Source of the DNA: Bacteroidota bacterium
GTDB taxonomy: Bacteria > Bacteroidota > Bacteroidia > Flavobacteriales_E > Vicingaceae
Assembly (NCBI GenBank): GCA_013112545.1
Contig: JABFGJ010000014.1
Location: 1-64,000, forward strand
Reading direction: 5' to 3'
Length of the DNA: 64,000 bases
In this document: piece after piece, positions 17,177-26,800 of the stretch
Layout of the letters: every line of letters begins with the position of its first letter
Numbering within the stretch: the stretch's first letter is position 1
The notes under the pieces: model-generated
The model's database searches: none
Told to the model about the DNA's origin: nothing
What the model saw: only the letters and a program-made list of their open reading frames with translations
Program-made: the position numbers and the translations under genes

Positions 17177-17767
17177 TTAATTCACAATAGTCGATTTTTT
17201 GGAGTCTATCATTTTTCTCAGGTTAATAAGCGCATATCGCATCCTTCCTAAAGCTGTATTGATACTGACATTTGTCCGCTCTGCAATTTCTTTAAAACTC
17301 ATGTCAAAATACATGCGCATCATCAATACTTCTTTTTGATCTTGAGGTAGTTTGTACACCAGTTTTTTTACATCAGATAACAATTGATCTTTTATAGTAT
17401 CTTCTTCAACATTTGCAGATTTATCTTCTATAATGTCGAAAATGTCAAAATTATCCCCTCCACTGGTTGTAGGCATTTTTTGATTCTTCCGAAAATGGTC
17501 TATGATTAAATTGTGAGCGATTCGATTAACCCAAGGCAAAAATTTACCTTCGTCATTATACTTCCCCTTTTTTAGAGTTCGAATGACTTTCATAAAGGTT
17601 TCCTGAAATACGTCATTAGCTAGTTCTTTATCCCTAACTGTAAACATAATATAAGAAAACACTCGGTTTTTATATCTTTTTAAAAGGATTTCAAAAGAGG
17701 CTTCATTCCCATCTACATATTGCCTTATTAAGGCACTATCGCTAATTAAATTAGTTTCCATAAACAT
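17177..17767 (-). CDS. RNA polymerase sigma factor, sigma-70 family (ECF-like)
   Basis: A 196-aa alternative sigma factor with region 2 at about residues 25-90 (FSYIMFTVRDKELANDVFQETFMKVI, then FLPWVNRIAHNLIIDHFR) and region 4 at about 130-185 (LPQDQKEVLMMRMYFDMSFKEIAERTNVSINTALGRMRYAL). No regions 1 or 3 are present, which places it in the ECF group. An internal ATG at 17761 (METNLISD) is an equally good start. The gene order bcp/recA, nth, sigma, uvrA is, as far as I recall, common in Flavobacteriia, where this sigma factor is a core gene rather than a SusCD-linked one. No anti-sigma gene is adjacent. It is divergent from uvrA over about 200 bp. Confidence 0.92.
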   Translation of the reverse strand: MFMETNLISDSALIRQYVDGNEASFEILLKRYKNRVFSYIMFTVRDKELANDVFQETFMKVIRTLKKGKYNDEGKFLPWVNRIAHNLIIDHFRKNQKMPTTSGGDNFDIFDIIEDKSANVEEDTIKDQLLSDVKKLVYKLPQDQKEVLMMRMYFDMSFKEIAERTNVSINTALGRMRYALINLRKMIDSKKSTIVN

Positions 17768-17928
17768 ACATTTTTATCGCTCTTGAGTTAAGCTTTAATT
17801 AAAAAAAGTAATGTTTATGCTATAGGCTATTATTATTTTGTTGTGAAAGTATTTGTATATAACGTTGCGAAATATTGTTTATTGTGTGACTCGTTATATA
17901 TTTTACTAAATTACCGAAAAAACTAAAT

Positions 17929-17936
17929 TAATTTTG
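17929..17936 (+). promoter_or_regulatory. Candidate -7 element TAATTTTG for uvrA
   Basis: TAATTTTG matches TAnnTTTG and lies 28 bp before the ATG at 17965. The upstream spacing shows no good TTG box. The 17768-17964 gap must also serve the divergent sigma gene. Confidence 0.35.
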
Positions 17937-17964
17937 TTTTGTTCCTTATTTGAATTTCAATTTT

Positions 17965-20763
17965 ATGCAAAAAATCTCATTTGACCAATTAAACCCCAAA
18001 GATTTTATTCTAATTAAAGGAGCTAGAGTACACAATTTAAAAAATATAGATGTTGCCATCCCAAGAAATAAATTAGTGGTAATCACTGGATTATCGGGCT
18101 CTGGAAAATCTTCTTTGGCTTTTAACACGCTCTATGCAGAAGGACAAAGAAGATATGTCGAAAGTTTGTCGTCTTACGCTCGACAGTTTTTAGGTAAAGT
18201 AGAAAAACCCGATGTAGATTATATTAAGGGAGTTGCTCCTGCCATTGCTATTGAACAAAAAGTTAATAGCACAAATTCCAGATCAACTGTAGGAACAACA
18301 ACTGAGATTTATGATTATTTAAAATTACTATATGCTCGTATAGGCAAAACAATTTCTCCAATTACAGGCAAAGAAATCCAACGAGATTCCGTTCAAGATG
18401 TCACCAAGTTTGTTCTTCAACAAAAAATTGGAACCACTGTTTATATACTTGCTAACAAAAAATTAAACTCCAGTAAGCCCTTACGGTCAGAACTAGAACT
18501 ACTCTCTCAGCAAGGTTACAGTAGAGTTTTACATAACAATGAAGTAGTTTGGATTGAAGATTTATTCGATACAGCTGAAAAAATAGAGGAGATAAAAATT
18601 ATTGTTGACCGATTTATTGTAGCTAGTGATTTTGAAGATGAAGAAAACAGAATCGCAGATTCTATAGAAACAGCTTACTTTGAGGGCAAAAGTTCTTGTT
18701 TTATACACATTGAAAATGAGGAAAATAAAACACTCAAAGAATTTAATAACTTATTTGAAGAAGATGGCCATGCTTTTATTGAACCCAGCGTTAATCTTTT
18801 CACTTTTAATAACCCAATAGGAGCTTGTCCAACATGCGAAGGTTTTGGGATGGTCATAGGAATAGACGAAGATGTTGTGATACCCAATAAATCATTAACT
18901 GTATATCAAGATGCAATCGCTTGCTGGAAAGGCGAAAAAATGCAAGAGTGGAAAAACCAGTTAATTCAAAATACTGCAAAATTTGACTTCCCAATTCATA
19001 AACCCATATTTGAATTAACAAACAATCAATACGAGCTATTGTGGAATGGAAATAAATATTTCGATGGGCTTAACCAATTCTTTGATTTTTTAAGCTCCCA
19101 AAGCTATAAAATTCATTATCGAGTCATGTTAGCCAGATATAGAGGAAGAACTACATGCCCTGATTGCAAAGGAACAAGACTAAGAAAAGATGCGTCTTAT
19201 GTTAAGGTTAACCAAAAAAGTATCCACGATTTGGTATTTATGTCCATAGAAGAATTAGCAGACTTTTTTACACATATTAAACTTGACAAAAACGATAAAA
19301 CTGTTTCTAAACGAATCCTTCAAGAAATCAACAATCGATTGACTTACTTAATCAATGTTGGAGTTTCTTACTTAAACCTAAACCGTGGCGCTGCTACTTT
19401 ATCTGGTGGTGAATCTCAACGAATTAACTTAGCAACATCTTTAGGAAGTAGCTTAGTAGGCTCTATGTATATATTAGACGAGCCAAGTATTGGCTTACAT
19501 TCTAAAGACACTGAAAAACTTATAGTGATTCTAAAATCATTGAGAGATTTGGGAAATACAGTGATCATAGTTGAGCATGACGAAGAAATTATAAAAGCTG
19601 CCGACGAGGTTATAGACTTAGGCCCTTTAGCCGGAAGAGAAGGTGGTGAGTTAGTTTTTCAGGGAAGTCAGCAAGATTTGTTGAAAGCCGATACATTAAC
19701 TGCTAAGTATATACGTAAAGAATTAAAGGTTATAGCTGATAAAAAAGCAAGAAAGTGGAATAATTCTATAAAAGTTATTGGCGCAAGAGAAAATAATTTG
19801 AAAGGTATAAACGTCGAAATTCCATTAAATGCCATGACAGTTGTTTCAGGCGTAAGTGGCTCAGGTAAAACATCTTTAATTAAAAAAATAGTTTATCCAG
19901 CTATACAAAAGCGCTTAGGAGGTTATGGAGACAAAACAGGTTATTTTGAAAAACTTGAGGGTGAAATTGATTTAATTCAAGAAGTACAATATATTGATCA
20001 AAATCCAATTGGAAAATCCTCGCGATCAAACCCTGTTACTTACATAAAAGCCTATGATGAAATAAGAAATTTATTTGCAAGCATTGGTTTAGCAAAAAGT
20101 AGAGGGTACAAGCCTTCTCACTTTTCGTTTAACGTAGAAGGTGGTAGATGTGAAGTGTGCCAAGGAGAGGGAGAAGTAACCGAAGAAATGCAATTTATGG
20201 CCGACATTCATTTGGTTTGTGAAGAATGTGAAGGCAAACGCTTTAAAGATGAAATCCTTGAGGTTAGATTTCAACAAAAGAATATTGCTGATGTGTTGGA
20301 TTTAACAATCGCCGATGCTGTTGATTTTTTCAATTCCTTTCAAGATAAAAAAACCTCTTTAAAAGTGGCTGAAAAACTTTCTCCTTTGTTAGAGGTTGGT
20401 CTCGGCTATGTTAAACTAGGTCAGTCCTCTGGTACTTTAAGTGGTGGTGAAGCACAACGTATAAAATTAGCGTCCTATTTAGGAAAAGGAACTTCAAGCA
20501 AACCTATTTTATTCATTTTTGATGAGCCAACAACTGGATTACATTTTCATGATATCTCTAAATTATTACATTCATTTGATGCCTTAATCGGCAAAGGTCA
20601 TAGCTTATTAGTAGTTGAACACAACACTGAGGTAATTAAACATGCCGACTGGGTTATTGATTTGGGGCCTGAAGGTGGCAAGAAAGGTGGCCAACTTATG
20701 TTTCAAGGTACCGTTGAAGATTTAAAAAAATCAAAAACTTCGATTACAGCTAGGTATTTATAA
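17965..20763 (+). CDS. uvrA: Excinuclease ABC subunit A
   Basis: A 932-aa damage-recognition ATPase of nucleotide excision repair that loads UvrB onto lesions. It has two ABC modules: Walker A GLSGSGKSS at 42-50 and GVSGSGKTS near 630, with LSGGESQR and LSGGEAQR signatures and two DEP(S/T) Walker B segments. Zinc-binding CxxC pairs are visible in CPTCEGFG and CPDCKGTR, and in the second half in CEVCQGEGEV and CEECEGKRF. The start chosen is the ATG at 17965 (MQKISFDQLNP); the longer frame begins with TTG at 17950. A strong bidirectional terminator follows. Confidence 0.97.
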   Translation: MQKISFDQLNPKDFILIKGARVHNLKNIDVAIPRNKLVVITGLSGSGKSSLAFNTLYAEGQRRYVESLSSYARQFLGKVEKPDVDYIKGVAPAIAIEQKVNSTNSRSTVGTTTEIYDYLKLLYARIGKTISPITGKEIQRDSVQDVTKFVLQQKIGTTVYILANKKLNSSKPLRSELELLSQQGYSRVLHNNEVVWIEDLFDTAEKIEEIKIIVDRFIVASDFEDEENRIADSIETAYFEGKSSCFIHIENEENKTLKEFNNLFEEDGHAFIEPSVNLFTFNNPIGACPTCEGFGMVIGIDEDVVIPNKSLTVYQDAIACWKGEKMQEWKNQLIQNTAKFDFPIHKPIFELTNNQYELLWNGNKYFDGLNQFFDFLSSQSYKIHYRVMLARYRGRTTCPDCKGTRLRKDASYVKVNQKSIHDLVFMSIEELADFFTHIKLDKNDKTVSKRILQEINNRLTYLINVGVSYLNLNRGAATLSGGESQRINLATSLGSSLVGSMYILDEPSIGLHSKDTEKLIVILKSLRDLGNTVIIVEHDEEIIKAADEVIDLGPLAGREGGELVFQGSQQDLLKADTLTAKYIRKELKVIADKKARKWNNSIKVIGARENNLKGINVEIPLNAMTVVSGVSGSGKTSLIKKIVYPAIQKRLGGYGDKTGYFEKLEGEIDLIQEVQYIDQNPIGKSSRSNPVTYIKAYDEIRNLFASIGLAKSRGYKPSHFSFNVEGGRCEVCQGEGEVTEEMQFMADIHLVCEECEGKRFKDEILEVRFQQKNIADVLDLTIADAVDFFNSFQDKKTSLKVAEKLSPLLEVGLGYVKLGQSSGTLSGGEAQRIKLASYLGKGTSSKPILFIFDEPTTGLHFHDISKLLHSFDALIGKGHSLLVVEHNTEVIKHADWVIDLGPEGGKKGGQLMFQGTVEDLKKSKTSITARYL

Positions 20764-20814
20764 AACCAATTAAGTTTTTAAATTTGGTATAAAACCACGA
20801 ACTAAATTATAACA

Positions 20815-20844
20815 AAAAACCCACGCCAAATGGCGTGGGTTTTT
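20815..20844. terminator. Bidirectional rho-independent terminator between uvrA and the giant T9SS gene
   Basis: A 13-bp perfect stem, AAAAACCCACGCC (20815-20827) with GGCGTGGGTTTTT (20832-20844), and a four-base loop. It has A-run/T-run flanks on both sides. It sits in the 100-bp gap between two convergent genes and can serve both. Confidence 0.88.
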
Positions 20845-20863
20845 CAATTAATTAATAACTTGA

Positions 20864-23800
20864 TTACTTAATAATCAATTTCTCAATTCTAGAATTATTT
20901 CCAGATTGTATCTGCAAGAAATAAACTCCTTTTGCAAAATTGCTAAAGTCTAATTCTTTAGTAAAGTTTCCGTTTACATGTAACATGTCTTTGTAAACAA
21001 CCTTACCAGCCACATCTCTCACATTCATGTTTAATTTTTCATTTTGCATTGTTGCAAAACTCAGTTTAAACAAACCAGTTGATGGGTTAGGGCTAACATT
21101 GAAGGAAGAAATAGTTTCTACCTTGTCAATTCCTACAACACAATTTACTTCTGCTATAGCCATTGAGCGGGCACTTTCACATCCTCCACCGAAATACAAT
21201 CGACCATTAAATGCTCTTCCAGGATTACTACCAGTAAATAAACCGCAAAGACCATCTCCTGAATATAAATCTAAGTCTGGTGAAGAGTATAGAGTTCCGG
21301 CTGTTATGTTCGTATAACTAGCAGAGAAATTCACAAACACACCAGTTAGTGTATTGGCAGCTAGAGTTATTGTGTTGCTTAAAACAATCTCAGTTGGAGA
21401 CCCTTGCCCCATGCTTGTTCCAGTTCCAGTAGCAACTAGTGTCCAAGCAGATGAATTAAGTTGTTTTCCACTGTATGTTCCATTTGTTATATATACATTT
21501 ACTGGTACTGCTGTCCCAGCTGATAATGTTGTATTTACAGCCATTCCTATTATATCCATATTTTTCTTAGCCATAAGATCAAACATGTTTCCGCCACCGC
21601 AACTATTTCCACCTAAAAATGGAACTGCGGTTAAAGTGTCTAGCTTAGCGCCTGTAGAAGCCGATACATAAAAAGTATCTACGCTTGGTGAATTAACACC
21701 TCCAGGAGTTCCAGTAAACATTAAGGTATCTCCTGAATGAATTAAGTTTCCTCCAACATTTGCATCATACCAGCTATATGATGCCCCTGGCGATCCTGAA
21801 GCAATTAATGTATCTGTTCCAGCACTACCACATTGCACTATTGCATTGCTGCTATTCACAGTTGGCGTATTAACAATTAATGGCACTACAGTAATAGTAT
21901 CTGATAATCCTGTTCCACATGCCATCACTCGATAACTTGTATTGGTAGCAGGGAAAACATCAATTCTAGCAGAAGTTTGACCTGCGATATCAGTCCATGT
22001 AGATCCATTTAATACTTGCCATTGTAAAGTACCTTGGTAAGCAGATGCTTTTAAAGTAGCCGTATCACCTACACATATTGTGTCAGTACCACTCAATATA
22101 CCGCCAGTAACTGGCAATAATACTTGTGTATTATTTAAGGTATCATTTTGTGGGAAGGTATCTGTAGTCATGGTAATTATACCCTTGAAGTTATAAAAAC
22201 CAGGACTTGTCATATTGATTGTACCCATATTGATTTCAACTACTGTTCCTATTGCTAATGGAGAACCTCCATTGGCATTATTGTTATTTAAATTTACCGT
22301 CAAGGTTTGAGTAATGGCTCCTGTAACATTCATAGTTATTGTTGCATTGTCAATTGAGAAATCTAAAGGTAGTCCTCCTGCATTAATCAACTTAACGATT
22401 ACATTTTCTGTTACTCCATAACAACTATCAACACTGACTATTGGCGCTGTTAAACTTGCAAAACCAAGATTGTTAGAAAGCGGTGGGTTAAACTCAATCG
22501 CACCTAAATCAGGAATAGCTGCACGGGTAACACCATAATAATCTGTGGTAACCATAGCATTTGGTAATCCTACAGAATTGATTAATCCAGAACTTGGCGT
22601 TAAATTAAATGCAGGTAAATTATTATACTTTGGATCAACATCATAGCTATTTGCACCAAACGAAGTATTAGCTTGCCAGTTAGCTAAAGTAGCTTGATCG
22701 CTACCTGAAAAACCGTAAGATGTAGCTCCTGTTCCAGCTGAATTTAAATAAACATTATTGTAGTCAATGTTCATTGAAGTCGTTGCTAAACCTAAGTAAA
22801 TTCCATGCTTCACACCTGATCCACCTCTAGAAATACTGATGATGTTATTTACAAAACTAGAGTTAGTTGAAGCAGATGACTGATAAAATCCTCTTGTTAG
22901 TCCACCCGTAGATGCTACATGGTCTAAAGAGATAGTGTTGTTGATATACTGTGCTCCATCTGCTCCTAAGTCATATATTGCATATACTGTCCCATCACTG
23001 TTTATATCATAAATGATGTTGTTGGTGATGTAATTCTCATTTCCAACTGTTGCATCTGCAGCAACATAAAAGGCATATACTGCCCCTGTTTTAGAGCTAG
23101 CAGCTCCATGAGTGTTATGAACTGTATTGGCATTAAAAATTGCATTTTGAGTTCCTGTACTTATAAAGTATCCATACATTGTTGTTACCGATGTCTTTGT
23201 AGGCCTAGAAACATCATTCCCTTCAATTAATGCTGTATCGGTATATAACATATACACCCCTGCGTAATAAACATCTTCAATAGTATTATTAGTAATCACA
23301 AAATTGTGTTGATCACTGTTTGCAGTGTTTCCATAAGAGGTAATACCATAATAGCCCCCTATAATTCTACAATTATCAATAGTAATGTGATGCATGTTTC
23401 CACCAGAAGTAGTAGCACTTGACTTTGAACCTGAGTTAACAATTCCAGCAAAAAATGAACTCGTGTTTTGAGCTCCTACATCCACAGTACAGTTTTGTAT
23501 CGTAATGTGATGCGCTCCACCAAAATTTTGAATTCCATGTCCATAAGTTCCTGCTGATGCATTAATATTTAAACTGTCTAATATAATGTAACTAGCTTTA
23601 TTAAACGTAAGCACCGATCTTTCATTGGAATTGGTAGAAGCGTAATTCAAGTTTGCTCCATGTCCGTTAATTGTCATTGTGTTTATTGCACTTGCACCAG
23701 TTATTTCCTTGAATTCAACTTGCTCATTGTAGGTTCCAGGGGCAACATCAACAGTTACAGGTCCACATAAACCATAATTGCTGATATCAGCAGCAAAGGC

Positions 23801-26800
23801 ATTAAAAGTTTGCCAGTTTGTTGCACTTGCCACTATGTTTGGATCTATTGTAAATGCTCCCGTTAAACCTGTTCTCAAGCCATGAAACGATAAAGTATCA
23901 TCTCCAGGAACAGCGTCTGCCATATTGTTTGGCATATCCGTATAAAACATTAAGTCATATAATACGCCATTAGATACTGTCGTAGGACTTAAGGTAACAG
24001 ATGCAGTATCGCCAGGTAAAATTTGACCTACATAAGAAGTAGTATCATGTACACCATTAGCAACAAAAATTACATCTACACTGTTGATGGTATCCGTTCC
24101 AAAGTTTTTAACCCCAACTACAGGTGTAATTGTACCTGGACAGATGGGCAATTGTGGACTTTGTACCTCTAGTACTCCTGCATTTAAAGGGGCTACAACA
24201 CTTAATCGAACATCGTCTATCGACATATCACTTTCATAGTTCGAACCTCTAGTTCCTCTAAAGATTAATTGCACAGACTTACCTTGGTATCCAACCAAAT
24301 TAAGTGGCACAGTAACCCAAGGGTCTGAACCTGCAGTTTGTTGTTGTCCTGTTAGTGACCATAAGGAAGTTTGAACTCCATTGGTGTCAACTAAGACTTC
24401 TAAAGTTCCCATGGCTACACCATACATGTGATAAGCAAATTCAAACAATACATTGGTATAGCTAGGATCAATATATACAGGTGGGCTAATTAAATCGCTT
24501 GTTCCTGCACTTGATGAAGTTTCTAAATAAACATACATACCGCCTACAGTTCCAAAATTGGTATTATCATAAAATGGGCCTGTACCTACTGAATTTTCAT
24601 TTGCACCCGAAGCATCTTCAGTTTGCCAAGAAGGACTTGCATTAACAGTTGTCCATCCTTCATCTAAATTAGGCCCTGAATTTGAGTTTGCAAAATTTTC
24701 GAAATCTTGGAAATAAGGTACTCCGATTGCTGTTCCAAATTTAATTGGTCCAACCCAAAAAGAAGTATCTCCTCTACCGCAAATTTCTCTTACCCAATAT
24801 TCATATTGTGTGCTTGCCGTTAATCCGCCAATTCTAACACTATCAGAATTTACTAAATGAAAACTTCCACTTCCTTGCGCATTTCCAGCTAATAATAACT
24901 CATATTGATAACTTGTTCCAACTCCATCCCAGAAAATAGTAACTGAGTCTAAACTTGGATTAACAAATGAAGCATTTGTTACTGGCAGACATTGTGGAGG
25001 CGTAAATTCATCAGCCCCTATATCAACTGTAGTTGAACCAAGTGCAGGTCTTGTTTCGCCGTCAATATCAGTAGTAATGCCCACTGAATTATCACCAGCA
25101 TCGTTTGCTAAAGCTCCAACTACGTGAAAATCAGTTGTTGATAAGAATCCAGGATCTCCTTCAAGTGATGCCGCATTCATGATAGGATTCGCAGTTTGAT
25201 AGGCTAGTAAATCAGCATAGGTTGTTGTACCCACTTTTACTAATACAGAACCACCAGTATAAAAGATGTTATTATCAAACTTATCAGCTATCGTATCGGT
25301 GCTATTTAAAAACTCAATAGCCTCAGAAGTTAATGAATACATGATGTTATTACGAATGTCGTAATTATCAATTGGATCATATGAAGATGAAGTTGAAGTG
25401 TTAATATAAACTGCTGGACTTGTTCCTTCAGCAACCACTGTATTGTGAAGAAAATCAACAGAATCAACCCCATATAAATAAAAACCAAAATCTCCAGTAG
25501 AATGAACCATATTATTGATAAAGCGAGTTTTCTTAGTTTTTGAAGGGCCTGTTGTTGTTAATTGCGTAAGATATAAACCGTAATCAGGTGCGGAAATAGT
25601 ATTTCCAATGAAATCCGCATTAAAGGTGTATAAGGAATAAATTCCATCAGCTTGAATGTTACTAGCTGCCGTTACATCAATAGTATTACCTGATATAACC
25701 GTAGAATCTTGGTAATAGGTATAAAGTCCATAGTAATAAATATTGCTCATTACATTGTTTAACACCTGATTGTACCTTCCATAGTCGCTAGAATTTCCAT
25801 ACATTCTAAGACCATAATAACCTCCATCTAATCTATTATTTGCTAAGGTGTTATAGTGATTTGCACCAGCTGAAGTAGTAGAGTTAGTAGCACCTGAATA
25901 AGTAACAGGCATTACAGTACTCGTTGTAGTTGTAACTACGCTAATATCACAATTACTTACAGTCACATGCTCCGCATTTACAAACATGACCCCTACAGCA
26001 TTTGATGCGCCTGTTGACACAATTCCAAAATTCTTGAAAGTAATGTAAGAAGCACCATCAAAAATTACAGTACCATATTGCGTTCCTGCGTTGTGTGTGA
26101 TAACCGTAGCACTAGAATCACCACCATCAAAAGTAATGGTATTTGTAGCACTTGCACCATTAATAGATTCTATAGTAACTGGTGTTGTGTATGTTCCTGG
26201 AGCTACATTAAAAGTAATTGGGCCACATAAGCCATAAGTACCAATTGCCGCTGTTGCAGTAGCAAAACTTATAAAATTAGAACCAGAAGCAGCCATACCA
26301 GGATCTATAGTATAAGTACCAGATAAACCAGTTCTTAAACCAATTAATGATAAAGTATCATTAGAAGGATCGGAATCTGTTGTTCCATTCGGTCTTTTAG
26401 TATAAAATACTAAATCATAAGCTGTTGTTCCATTAAAAGTTATGGAAGAAGTAGAAACAGTATCTGAATTTGAAGGTGCAATTGTAGCCGTATGTGTTAA
26501 TGAATCTAAAACTCCATTAAAGCTCCAAAATAATTTAACAGAAGTTAGATTATTCGCACCTAAATTAGTTATTACAACTTCAGGTGTATATGTACCTGGG
26601 CAAATTGGTAAACTAGGAGTAACCATAGCAGTTACACCAGCATTATCTGCAGGAGGTGTAAATTCATAAGCTCCTATATCAGGATTTGCACTTCTTACAG
26701 CACCTGTTATATCTGTAGTTACAAAAGGCGAAGACATCGCTACATCATTTAATATTCCATTTCCTGCTTGATAATTCGCAGCGGCTGGATTTGTAAACAT